A DNA stretch of 64,000 nt. Origin: Magnetovibrio sp. GTDB taxonomy: Bacteria > Pseudomonadota > Alphaproteobacteria > Rhodospirillales > Magnetovibrionaceae. The DNA lies in contig JAPHSY010000002.1 in the NCBI GenBank assembly GCA_026196495.1, positions 1-64,000 of the forward strand, given 5' to 3'. The notes beneath the pieces were generated by a model. That model was not told where the DNA came from, made no database searches, and was given only the letters and a program-made list of their open reading frames with translations. Shown here piece after piece: positions 45,911 to 54,668 of this stretch (position 1 is the stretch's first letter; every line of letters starts with the position of its first letter). Position numbers and translations under genes: made by a program.

Positions 45911-46903
45911 TCATAGGGTGTCGATGTCGTTTTCCAACTCAACAATATGGTCCGGGTGGTTGTTGGGTTGACCTACTTTTCGCGATGTATTGCTTGAATA
46001 TACCAGTGCGTCTTGGCGATCATAAATCTGATCACATCCATCGCAGAGTAAGCCACACCCATCATAAGAATTGTCGCGGTGGATTTGGCGAATATGTTCC
46101 ATTTTTTCGCCAGTCAAAATATCTTGCAATGACATTTCATTGAGATTGCCGACAATGAGTTTGTGATTGAAGTCAAAACAACACACAGTCAAATCACCGT
46201 TGACCTTTACCGAAGGATTGCCTTTGAAAGGTCGTCCGCAAGAATGCTGATTGAGGTGTTGATCACGAGAGCCAGAGCGGAATGCATATTGTTCGATTGA
46301 GTCTGCGCCGCCGTAGTTGTGTGGGCGCCAGATGGCGATTTCATCAACCCGTGGCTCCCAATATTCTTTCCATGCTTCCGCTTCACCTTGGTTTTCATCC
46401 AGCATCAAAAAACTCATCATGGTATAGGGCCGCTGGCCAGGGGGGCGTTCCAAAAGGTTGTGGATATTATCCATGACCTTTTCATATTTTAGTTTGCCTC
46501 CGTGTACAGCTTCATAACTTTCCTTGCTAAATCCGTAATTGCTAATGCGGATGGTATCAAAATACTTCAGAGCCAAATCGAATTTTTTGCCCTGCATCGC
46601 GTGTGCGGTGGTGGACGTGTAGATTTTGATTTCTGGATATTTATCTTTTACGTACGCTAGCTTTTCATCAACTTTTGGGTCTAAGAATGAATCGCCAAAT
46701 CCAGTCAAATCAAGGGAGATCACCCCAAGCTCTGCTGCTTGGTCCATGGCCTTGATGAACAGGGGCGTGCTCATATGGGACCACTTCTCATCGTATTCTT
46801 CACGCGGGCACATGCAGCAATTGGCGCCACAGTGGGTGGAATTTTCGATGGTCAGTTCCCGGGAGGTGATTTCCCAGTCGCCGTTTTCGTTTTGATGGAT
46901 CAT
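45911..46903 (-). CDS. Radical SAM/SPASM protein (second)
   Basis: 330 residues. THCGANCCMCPREEYDEKWSHM near 23 (CxxxCxxC), LDLTGFGDSFLDPKVDEKLAYVK, TIRISNYGFSKESYEAVHGG. C-terminal Cys-rich region SCGRPFKGNPSVKVNGDLTVCCFDFN and GCGLLCDGCDQ binds extra clusters. It sits inside the nonulosonic-like cassette, between the CMP transferase and HAD genes. This suggests it modifies that sugar or a precursor, for example by dehydrogenation or epimerisation. Not the same subfamily as the 42502 protein by eye. Confidence 0.82.
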   Translation of the reverse strand: MIHQNENGDWEITSRELTIENSTHCGANCCMCPREEYDEKWSHMSTPLFIKAMDQAAELGVISLDLTGFGDSFLDPKVDEKLAYVKDKYPEIKIYTSTTAHAMQGKKFDLALKYFDTIRISNYGFSKESYEAVHGGKLKYEKVMDNIHNLLERPPGQRPYTMMSFLMLDENQGEAEAWKEYWEPRVDEIAIWRPHNYGGADSIEQYAFRSGSRDQHLNQHSCGRPFKGNPSVKVNGDLTVCCFDFNHKLIVGNLNEMSLQDILTGEKMEHIRQIHRDNSYDGCGLLCDGCDQIYDRQDALVYSSNTSRKVGQPNNHPDHIVELENDIDTL

Positions 46904-46965
46904 TGTTTATGTAGGCTCCGGTACAGCCGCAAGGCTTCAAGAACGAGCGTGTTTTACCCTATGTG

Positions 46966-47607
46966 TTATGCCAAGGATAGAAGTGCGGGGAGTTGCGCAA
47001 GATCATCAAGCTTATCTCCTCCGTCCTTAACGGATCGTGCCTCAAAAACAGGGACAAAGTTACATCCTGTTTTTATCGCACTATCCGCGTCATCCTGCCC
47101 ATCCCCTACAACCACAGTGTTGCAAGGTCTAACCTGTTCGCTGTTGAGGATGCTCAGAAGGTTTTTCTCTTTTGCGATCGGGCCCCCATATACGCCCCTG
47201 AAATATGGACTTAACTCCATTGCGTCAACGACCGTTTTCAAAGCATTTTGGGGTGTTGCGGAATTCATGAACATATTGATATTCAAATCGAACAGGGTGT
47301 TGAGGGCTGTTTTCGCACCCTTCATATAGTTACAGTTCATGATTTCTTCAAAGCAATACTGCGAGTAGCGTTCAGTCAGCGTCAGGCCTTCTTCTTTGGC
47401 AAGGCCAAGGTATTCGGTAAAGGTTTTAAAAATCGCGTGACGATCCCCTGGGGAAGGGCCATTAAAGATGTTGTCCAACACTTTATGGCTTCCTGGAATA
47501 TCCTGCGTCACGGCATAAAAACCATCGCGTTTGATGTGATTGGAATCTACCAATGTGCCGTCAAAATCAAAGACAACGCATTTGATATTTTTATCCAAAC
47601 CAAACAT
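46966..47607 (-). CDS. HAD-family phosphatase
   Basis: 213 residues from ATG 47607, five bases after the synthase stop; a longer frame would overlap that gene. HAD motifs: CVVFDFDGTLVDSNH (motif I, catalytic Asp pair), MFMNSATPQNALK (II), GGPIAKEKN (III Lys) and VVVGDGQDDADSAIKTGC (IV). Placed between the synthase and the CMP transferase, it may remove a 9-phosphate, as in the NeuNAc-9-P or KDN-9-P routes. That role is inference; PGP/beta-PGM-like phosphatases have many substrates. Confidence 0.8.
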   Translation of the reverse strand: MFGLDKNIKCVVFDFDGTLVDSNHIKRDGFYAVTQDIPGSHKVLDNIFNGPSPGDRHAIFKTFTEYLGLAKEEGLTLTERYSQYCFEEIMNCNYMKGAKTALNTLFDLNINMFMNSATPQNALKTVVDAMELSPYFRGVYGGPIAKEKNLLSILNSEQVRPCNTVVVGDGQDDADSAIKTGCNFVPVFEARSVKDGGDKLDDLAQLPALLSLA

Positions 47608-47612
47608 TAATC

Positions 47613-49163
47613 TTAGGCCTCGGATGAGCCCGTTACGATATCGACGAGTTGAATACGGCCCCAATGATCAACGGTTGTCTTGCGTTCCGAGCGTTCGAGT
47701 TTTTCAATTTGGGGATCGCGATAGACAGAATCGTTGTTGAAATGTGTTGTTGAGACTTCTTCAAACACACACCCTGTATCGGTCCAAAAACGGTGCCACA
47801 CGCCAGGCATCACCAATTGGGTATCTCCTGGTTGTAATGTTTTTGTACGACCGTCCAATTCAGTTTTCAATTCCCCCCACAAGACTTGGAAAGTTTCTTC
47901 CTTGCGTTTGTGGTAGTGTGATGGGTGGTGCTGCCCCGGCAATTGGACAAGAATTTTTTTACAATACTCACGGTTAATGCAGCTGATGATAACAGTGCCA
48001 GTTTCCAGGAAGTTCTTGAAACCATAGTGGTGTGAGTATTCAACTTCGAACTCACTACCCAATTGAACGCCAGCGACATTCAATAAGGCTTTAACTTCGT
48101 GAACGGCTGATTTAAGCACCTGAACGTCAGATACCGGTGGGATGGTTACGTTGTCATAGCCAACAGGATCGTTGATGTTGAGGGTATCATTAAGGATGAT
48201 ACCGTCTTTCCACTCACCACTGGACATCTGTCCCTCTTGGTAGGGCATGGCGAAAAAGACGTCGTCACGACTTAGGGGCTGCCCGGCTTCAACTTCCGTT
48301 TTGATGAAAATACCGCGTTTTAAACCATCAATGGCATCGACTTCTTGAGGAATTGGCGCCAAGCGCGATGTGGAACCGCAAAGTGTGTTTGCTTTCTTCC
48401 AGGCTTTAACCCATTCGTCGACTTGTGCGGGTGTTGATGAATAAGCGTTCAAGCTAATCTCATCCGTGACCAGACCAATATGGCGTTCAAACATTTGTGC
48501 GCCCTTGGCAACGGCTGCGATGATCGGGTCGGTATCATCTTGGTCTTCGTGGGTGGACCAGCCGATGACTTTGCTTGGGTAACGGTGCTTGAACATTCCA
48601 ATGTTGCTGATGTTACACAGCTCACTGGGGGTCGGATAAATCGGCACGCAGTGCATGATGGCGTAATCTGTTCCACGGTGGTCAAAGAAACTCACCATAT
48701 CATCAACTTCGGATTGTTTGATTCCGCCAGTGGAAAAAATGACCGGTTTTCCGGTTTTGGCAACGGCTTCAAGTAACGGCCAGTCTCGTGCTGAACAACT
48801 TGCAACTTTGATGATATCGAAATCCATATCGACAATTAAATCGACTGATTCCTCATCAAAAGGCGTGCACATGGAAATCATGCCAGCGTTTGTTACGGCA
48901 TCCTTCAGTTGACGGTAGTCATCCGCAGACAAGCGCGTGGAAATGAAACGCGGAATGTGTTTGTTATCGCTATCCACTTTATGGTCTGGATGGATAAAGG
49001 TCTCAATATTGCGGAACTGGAATTTAAGGGCAGCACGTACCCCATGCTTGGCAATCACTTCACCATGTTGTCGAACAATGTTAAGGCCGTGTTGAAGGTC
49101 ACCTTGGTGATTGTTAGCCATATCCAGAACAAAGAGGTCTTGGAAGTCAAAATTATTAATCAT
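47613..49163 (-). CDS. Nonulosonic-acid synthase-like protein (NeuB family) fused to a C-terminal cupin
   Basis: 516 residues from ATG 49163; an upstream ATG at 49187 lacks a ribosome site. Residues 1-280 are a NeuB/PseI TIM barrel: FVLDMANNHQGDL, ALKFQFRN, ISMCTPFDEESVD, IIKVASCSARDWPLL, FSTGGIKQSE, HCVPIYPTPSEL, GWSTHEDQDD and MFERHIGL. A partial SAF-like stretch follows (AGQPLSRDDVFFAMP). Residues about 375-470 are a cupin: HHPSHYHKRKEETFQVLWGEL and PGVWHRFW give a metal-binding His/Glu set. The enzyme condenses PEP with a sugar aldehyde; the cupin may bind or isomerise the sugar. Several NeuB motifs are altered, so the product could be unusual. Confidence 0.8.
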   Translation of the reverse strand: MINNFDFQDLFVLDMANNHQGDLQHGLNIVRQHGEVIAKHGVRAALKFQFRNIETFIHPDHKVDSDNKHIPRFISTRLSADDYRQLKDAVTNAGMISMCTPFDEESVDLIVDMDFDIIKVASCSARDWPLLEAVAKTGKPVIFSTGGIKQSEVDDMVSFFDHRGTDYAIMHCVPIYPTPSELCNISNIGMFKHRYPSKVIGWSTHEDQDDTDPIIAAVAKGAQMFERHIGLVTDEISLNAYSSTPAQVDEWVKAWKKANTLCGSTSRLAPIPQEVDAIDGLKRGIFIKTEVEAGQPLSRDDVFFAMPYQEGQMSSGEWKDGIILNDTLNINDPVGYDNVTIPPVSDVQVLKSAVHEVKALLNVAGVQLGSEFEVEYSHHYGFKNFLETGTVIISCINREYCKKILVQLPGQHHPSHYHKRKEETFQVLWGELKTELDGRTKTLQPGDTQLVMPGVWHRFWTDTGCVFEEVSTTHFNNDSVYRDPQIEKLERSERKTTVDHWGRIQLVDIVTGSSEA

Positions 49164-49210
49164 GTGTGACTCACTACTTCCACTCATTTAAACAGACAGA
49201 GTTTCAAGGA

Positions 49211-50308
49211 TTATACAGATTGCAATGCAGATAATGTATAACCTGCATCGTAGTTGATTTTAACTGTGATATTTTCGCGGGCAGATTTCCGTGCTGCGGC
49301 AACCACTAGCATGGTATCCAGGCCACGATCTATAGAAATTGAAGAATCTTTCGGATTGCTTTTTAAAGCGGCTTCGACGTGCGTCAATTCCTTAATGAAG
49401 TCATCAGGGCGGGTTTTTTGGAAAAGATGTTCTTGGCTGTCGCCATCATGTCCACCTTCGATAACGGCGTCAGTTCCTGGCTGATAGCCGTTGCGCCATT
49501 CAACATATCCCTTTGAGCCTTGTGCGCGCGCCCACTTTTTCGTGGGGTGGGTGAAAAGGTCTTGTACCACCCGGCCGCACAAACCGTTCTCGGTCTTGAT
49601 ATTGAACAGGCACATTTCGTCGTAGTCGATGTTGTCGCCCGTGACGAATTGCATCATGGCCTGTACTTCGCTGACACGTCCTGCACCAGTGGCGTGGGCA
49701 AAATGCTGCCACAGGTTCATGGCGTGGGATTGTTCGCTGGTGGCACCGCCGCCGAGTTCTTTTTGGCCCAGGTAACAATCTTCAGGGCCGCTCAGCCATG
49801 GATGTGCGGCAAACAATTCTCCAAAAAACTCACGAAACTCAACGTCCAACGTATAGATGTCTCCAAGTGCTCTCGACGTCAAAATTTCTGTCATCTTTTC
49901 GGTCGCCATACCTACGGTATTGTCATAGCCCGTAAAAACGGCAACGTTCTGCTTCTCAGCGGCGTCATAAAATCCCTGCGCCCCATTCAGATCAGGAGAG
50001 CAGAAAGGTTTTTCCATAAAGATGGCTTGTGGTTTTTCCTTCAACGCTTCCATCGCCAGCTCGATATGTGTGTGGGGCGGAGTGCCTACCATGATCATAT
50101 CGTATTCGCCTTTGGGGACTTCATCGTTGGTGAATAAACGAATGTTGTTATCCCAGTGGCCATAGCGTCCTGGGAAGATTTCATTTTTGGTACGCTCCAG
50201 GGCTTGTGGGTCGAGGTCGCACAAATCGACGCTCCAACCCAACGTGCGGCTGGCATGCGAAAGGTGGTTGCCGATAGAGCCTGCGCCTAAAATTTTGACC
50301 TTATACAT
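49211..50308 (-). CDS. Gfo/Idh/MocA-family oxidoreductase
   Basis: 365 residues. Rossmann GAGSIGNHLSHASRTLGW near 5, MVGTPPHTHIELAMEAL, AIFMEKPFCSPDL (the EKP motif with catalytic Lys near 98), and DVEFREFFGEL in the C-terminal domain. It uses NAD(P) to oxidise or reduce a sugar nucleotide or free sugar. Adjacent to the synthase-cupin gene (47-base gap), it is probably a step making or altering the nonulosonic precursor. Substrate unknown. Confidence 0.8.
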   Translation of the reverse strand: MYKVKILGAGSIGNHLSHASRTLGWSVDLCDLDPQALERTKNEIFPGRYGHWDNNIRLFTNDEVPKGEYDMIMVGTPPHTHIELAMEALKEKPQAIFMEKPFCSPDLNGAQGFYDAAEKQNVAVFTGYDNTVGMATEKMTEILTSRALGDIYTLDVEFREFFGELFAAHPWLSGPEDCYLGQKELGGGATSEQSHAMNLWQHFAHATGAGRVSEVQAMMQFVTGDNIDYDEMCLFNIKTENGLCGRVVQDLFTHPTKKWARAQGSKGYVEWRNGYQPGTDAVIEGGHDGDSQEHLFQKTRPDDFIKELTHVEAALKSNPKDSSISIDRGLDTMLVVAAARKSARENITVKINYDAGYTLSALQSV

Positions 50309-50365
50309 GGAAACGAAAATACCTTAATGATGTTGATGATGATATTGATGCAAAAGGGAACGTGA

Positions 50366-52228
50366 TCAACATAATTCTGCTTCTGGGGCCGAAGTATGAA
50401 GATTGACCATTTTTTTGAAAATGGGATTGTCTCGTTTCAAATTTTCATATGAATCACGACCATTGATTTCCCCTTCCGAGAGCAACAAGATCTCGTCACA
50501 CCATGAAATGGTGGATAGGCGATGGGCAATGATGACGGTGGTGATTTTCCCATGCAAGTTGCGGATGGCCTCTTGCACTTCTGCTTCGTTGATGGTGTCC
50601 AGTGCACTGGTGGCTTCATCCAGAACCAAGATGTCCGGGTTTTTGTAAAGTGCGCGGGCAATGGCGATGCGCTGGCGTTGGCCGCCCGATATTTTTGTAC
50701 CACGATCACCGAGCGGCGTGTCCAGCCCCTCAGGCATGGAGGATTCCAGATCAGCGATATTGGCGAGTTTCATACAAGTCCTGACGTGTTCATCATCTAC
50801 GTCTGCGGCTTCTATGCCAAAGGCAATATTGGCGCGTAGAGAGTCATCCGACATGAATGGGTGTTGCGGAACATAGCCAATGCGTTTGTGCCAGCTGTTT
50901 GAAGAAATATTACTCAGGGTATGGTTGCCGACGGTAACGCTGCCCTGTGTTGGTGTCAGAAGGCCCAGCAAGATATCAGCAAGCGTTGTTTTTCCGGCTC
51001 CAGAAGATCCGGCAAGCCCATAGGCTTTACCCTTTTCGAATTTCAGATCAATGTTGAATAAGGATGGTGTATTGGCACCGGGGTATTGAAAAGAGACATC
51101 CTTGAAGTCGATGCTCGACCATGTCCAGTCTTCGGGCAAAATTTCGTTGCCGGAAATTTGGGCGGCACGGGCGCTTTCGATAGATTGTTTTAACTCAATC
51201 AAACCACTGACAGCAGGGTAGGCATCTAACAACAACGCAACATCTGAAAAAATCCGATTCAAAGCAGGTACCAAACGCGATGCCACCAATGCAATCAGAA
51301 CTGTTTGTTCGGCAATGTCGATGGCAGGAACATCAGATGCCCAAAGCATGGTAACGATGGTGATGACCCCGAGCTGTCCAAACACCAGCAAAAAAATTGG
51401 TAGGGATTGTTGGATCGTTGCCCGGCGGGCCGTTACGTCGGAGATGGTGGTGAAGGCGTCACTGAACAGATTGACGAAAAACGGGCTGCGGTGGCTGAGC
51501 TTAACGTCTTTAATACCGTTCAGCATCTGTAAGATGTTGACCATAGCGGCATCTGATTTCTGAATCTCCACCCGTGCGTAGCGATCCATGCTGGGGCGTA
51601 CGACCTTCATCAAAATGCCGAAAAACACAAAGCCTGCAAAAATTGCCACCAACCCGGCCATGGGTGCCAGGGAAACGATCAAGATCGCGGCGATAAGTGA
51701 TAGTGTGAACGTTTGCACGATGTTGAACAATCGTGAAATGAAATGCGATCCCCAGCGCGTGGTGTCTTGGTTGATTTGGCGTGCGACAACCGAAGAGTTG
51801 CGGTCCAAGAACCATGTTAGCGGTGCATCTGCACACAACGTGGCGATGGTGGATGCCAAACGCTTCATGCAGCTTGCGCCGAAGTGATTGACCAAGTGGC
51901 GAATGATAACGTTGCCGATCGCGGCGATTATTAAAAATCCGGCAATGCCGATGGCCAGTGAAGGGATCACAACGGAAAGTTCGGGATGGCCCAAGAATTC
52001 GAAAACATCCGATAAGATCGGCTTCGTCACCCAAGTGTCTGGAGAGGTGATCAGCCCCAAAAGTGGTAAAATCGATGACAACGCCAATAAGTCAATGGCA
52101 CTGAATACCAAAACGCCAATGGCAACCTTCCAGGCGAACTTACGTTCGTTGGGGGTCATCATAAACCACCCCACACGCAATTGTTCAATGCGTGAGGTCG
52201 AAGTTCCGGTGTCGGTTTTTAAACTCAT
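50366..52228 (-). CDS. ABC transporter, fused permease and ATPase (PglK/MsbA-like flippase)
   Basis: 620 residues. Residues 1-340 have six membrane spans; residues about 370-610 form the ATPase: Walker A GLAGSSGAGKTTLADILLG, Q-loop GYVPQHPFMSDDS, signature SGGQRQRIAIARAL, Walker B ILVLDEATSALD and H-loop IIAHRLSTISW. Homodimeric half-transporters of this kind flip lipid-linked oligosaccharides (PglK) or lipid A (MsbA). In a glycan locus the former is likelier. Both Wzx (17915) and this protein could export lipid-linked intermediates. Confidence 0.85.
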   Translation of the reverse strand: MSLKTDTGTSTSRIEQLRVGWFMMTPNERKFAWKVAIGVLVFSAIDLLALSSILPLLGLITSPDTWVTKPILSDVFEFLGHPELSVVIPSLAIGIAGFLIIAAIGNVIIRHLVNHFGASCMKRLASTIATLCADAPLTWFLDRNSSVVARQINQDTTRWGSHFISRLFNIVQTFTLSLIAAILIVSLAPMAGLVAIFAGFVFFGILMKVVRPSMDRYARVEIQKSDAAMVNILQMLNGIKDVKLSHRSPFFVNLFSDAFTTISDVTARRATIQQSLPIFLLVFGQLGVITIVTMLWASDVPAIDIAEQTVLIALVASRLVPALNRIFSDVALLLDAYPAVSGLIELKQSIESARAAQISGNEILPEDWTWSSIDFKDVSFQYPGANTPSLFNIDLKFEKGKAYGLAGSSGAGKTTLADILLGLLTPTQGSVTVGNHTLSNISSNSWHKRIGYVPQHPFMSDDSLRANIAFGIEAADVDDEHVRTCMKLANIADLESSMPEGLDTPLGDRGTKISGGQRQRIAIARALYKNPDILVLDEATSALDTINEAEVQEAIRNLHGKITTVIIAHRLSTISWCDEILLLSEGEINGRDSYENLKRDNPIFKKMVNLHTSAPEAELC

Positions 52229-52240
52229 CGGCTTTTCTTC

Positions 52241-53371
52241 TTATTCAATCGGCTGGCGATGGATCCAGTTGCCGTGATTATCTTTTTGCCAGACATCATC
52301 ATTGCGGAACTTTTCAAGGGTTTCGTCGAAATCTTCGCGTGACATTTCAAGGAAGTCGCGAACTCGTTCAAGGTAGTGTTCGGAACATTTCCCATCATAT
52401 TTTTTCACCAACTCAATTGCTTCTTCCCTTTTGACGGAGCCTTCTTCCATCTCGCGGATGTCATGGCTGAGCTGTTGTGTGGCAAAGGAAAATCCAAACT
52501 TCAAATATTTCAGATATTGATGAACGAAAATGAAGTCTTCGTCCAGGCAGGCATATGGGTGAAGTGATCCGGTGTTCGCCGGGTCTGCACCAAAGCCATC
52601 GCGGCATTTGAGCCCCTTGTCGATGGAGAACTTGGCATTGGGCGTCACACCCCAATCATCAATATAATAACCCAAATAGATGAAACGAATTTTGTTGGCT
52701 TGCATCTGATCGACGCTCGGTACTGAATAAAAGTGCAGATCGTTTTCGGTAAACCCTTCATCAATGAAGTGGGATAAATCCCCACCGCCAATGGTGTTGA
52801 GCATGGCAAAGTTGGTGGCGTCGCCATCTGTGGACCCGCATTCACTGCCAGATGTCACAAACGGGTTTTCACCACCACAAGCAAGCGGAATGCCATGAGT
52901 GATGGCCATGCGCGGCATACTCGTGATGAGGAAGAACTCAGTCGCTTTTGCCCAGTTGCCGAATTTTTTAAATGCAAACTGCATCATCTTGCGGCATGTA
53001 TCGGGGGCAACATTGATGGTTTCCAGATCAAAACCACATTCGATGATATTGGCGAGGTTGTATGCACCGAGGTCTGTCATTTGTTGCGGGATATAAGTTG
53101 CACAAACCAACAACGGATTAAGTCCAAGTTCACGCAGGAAGTAAGCTAGGCGGACACTGTCTTTGCCGCCGGAAACGCCGAGTACGCAATCGTATTTACC
53201 GGTCCTGTTGGCTTTGGCCCATTCGGCAATTTCTTTGATTTCACGTTTGCGTGCGTCCCAGTCGACGGGAACTTTGTTCAGGGCATATTGGCACGGGGTG
53301 CAGATGCCGGACTCGTCAAAGACCTGACCCGGGCGGGTGTCGGGCTCCAGGCAGTTCTTACACCAACGCAT
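52241..53371 (-). CDS. N-acetyl sugar amidotransferase (WbpG/PseA family), copy 1
   Basis: 376 residues. Zinc-binding Cys at 4, 7, 24 and 27, then the PP-loop ATP site VLGVSGGKDSVRLAYFLRELG near 65. CYPQ-like ATYIPQQ and the C-terminal DIREMEEGSVKREEAIELVKKYDGK are typical. Family members use ammonia from HisH2/HisF2 to turn an N-acetyl group into an acetamidino group on sugars such as Pse or Leg. It overlaps the second WbpG-like gene by 14 bases and is 12 bases from the ABC gene. The ligand sugar is unknown. Confidence 0.88.
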   Translation of the reverse strand: MRWCKNCLEPDTRPGQVFDESGICTPCQYALNKVPVDWDARKREIKEIAEWAKANRTGKYDCVLGVSGGKDSVRLAYFLRELGLNPLLVCATYIPQQMTDLGAYNLANIIECGFDLETINVAPDTCRKMMQFAFKKFGNWAKATEFFLITSMPRMAITHGIPLACGGENPFVTSGSECGSTDGDATNFAMLNTIGGGDLSHFIDEGFTENDLHFYSVPSVDQMQANKIRFIYLGYYIDDWGVTPNAKFSIDKGLKCRDGFGADPANTGSLHPYACLDEDFIFVHQYLKYLKFGFSFATQQLSHDIREMEEGSVKREEAIELVKKYDGKCSEHYLERVRDFLEMSREDFDETLEKFRNDDVWQKDNHGNWIHRQPIE

Positions 53372-54668
53372 TGTTCGTCACCTCATCCAGAAAAGTTCTT
53401 GTTGTCCATTCCTTGGCTGGTGGTCGGTGTGGGCCTTCTTCGTGGACGTACCCTTTGCCGATCAGCATGTATTGGTTTTCATCTTGTTCGGGGGCACGCG
53501 AAGGCGTGATGTGAAATTGACACTCTTCCTTCGGTGTGATGTCGCCAGCGTCGGTTGTGTCCAGAACGCTGTTCTTTTGGCGCCAAGTCGAGCCGTCCTT
53601 TTCCCAAAACAGCGGATTGCGGTGTTGGTCGATAAGTTCCCACAGTTCATCATGGCTCATACCCTGCCAGTCGAGAAACAGTTGTTCATCCGGTGCATCG
53701 TGATCGGCATAAGCCTTGACCAAATCCAACCCTTGTTGACGGCTTAAACGTTTGAGACGAATTTCGCGGGTTGCATGATCCGTGACCTTGCCGTATCCGC
53801 ACTTGGCGTACTTGATGCGGTCATGCAAGCCACTGTAATGGTGACAGTCGATATCGTTGTAGGTATCGAAGGTACCTGCTTGAGAGTGGGTTTCGTATCC
53901 AAAATTGCGGATCATACGTTCATGCTGTGCTTTGCTGTCCCAACGAATAAAATTGTTGAGATAAATACCGCGCACACCGACGCGTTGCAGGTCACTGTCG
54001 TCAGGATAAAAAAACGTATCCAAATCGAGGTCGTTCAGTTTTGGATGCGCCCTGAGAAGGTCTTCGGCTTCCATGCCCATAAGGTCATGGTTCTTGCGGT
54101 ACTTGCGCGTCATTTCGACTTCTTCAGTATGCGAAAACATGCCAACTTGATCGACACCTTGATGTGCACCCCAGATGATCAAGGGGATTTTGTAGTGTAC
54201 AGCCGTTTTCACAGGGAATGCTGTGCGACCGGCAAGGACATGCCAATAGATGCTGCCCATAGATTCCAAAGTGGCCCGGTTCAATGCGCGGATGGTCTGT
54301 GGTTTGGTGGTGCGTTCGACCAGGTCACAGTTGAAAGCAATGCGCATGTACGCCGTATTGCGAATGCCCAAGGGCGTATTGTAGTGCTTGTTGTAACTGA
54401 CCAGCAGGGGCTTCAGCTTCAAGATATTTTTGACAACATGAACGATAAAATAGCTGTCTCTTCCACCGCTCACAGGGACGATGCAATCATAGCTCTGACC
54501 CGGTGTGCGATATGCATCGGCAATGGCTTCCAGTCGTTTCCAGCGTGTGCGCCAATCGAAGATATCTTTTTCTTCGTGAACGCGGCATCCACTACAAATA
54601 CCTTCGTCATCAATGACCAGGTTTAACGGATGGTTTTCTGGATAGAGACAGCGCTTGCAATACTTCAT
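53358..54668 (-). CDS. N-acetyl sugar amidotransferase (WbpG/PseA family), copy 2, longer
   Basis: 436 residues. Zinc Cys at 4, 7, 25 and 28; PP-loop IVPVSGGRDSYFIVHVV near 63; HYNTPLGIRN and DIDCHHYSGLHDRIKYAKCGYGKVTDHATREIRL follow. A C-terminal extension (about residues 370-436) is absent from copy 1. Its start overlaps the hisF2 stop by one base (TAATG). Two copies with one HisF2/HisH2 pair suggest two amidination steps or two target sugars. Copy 2 is translationally tied to hisF2, so it is probably the main partner. Confidence 0.87.
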   Translation of the reverse strand: MKYCKRCLYPENHPLNLVIDDEGICSGCRVHEEKDIFDWRTRWKRLEAIADAYRTPGQSYDCIVPVSGGRDSYFIVHVVKNILKLKPLLVSYNKHYNTPLGIRNTAYMRIAFNCDLVERTTKPQTIRALNRATLESMGSIYWHVLAGRTAFPVKTAVHYKIPLIIWGAHQGVDQVGMFSHTEEVEMTRKYRKNHDLMGMEAEDLLRAHPKLNDLDLDTFFYPDDSDLQRVGVRGIYLNNFIRWDSKAQHERMIRNFGYETHSQAGTFDTYNDIDCHHYSGLHDRIKYAKCGYGKVTDHATREIRLKRLSRQQGLDLVKAYADHDAPDEQLFLDWQGMSHDELWELIDQHRNPLFWEKDGSTWRQKNSVLDTTDAGDITPKEECQFHITPSRAPEQDENQYMLIGKGYVHEEGPHRPPAKEWTTRTFLDEVTNNALV

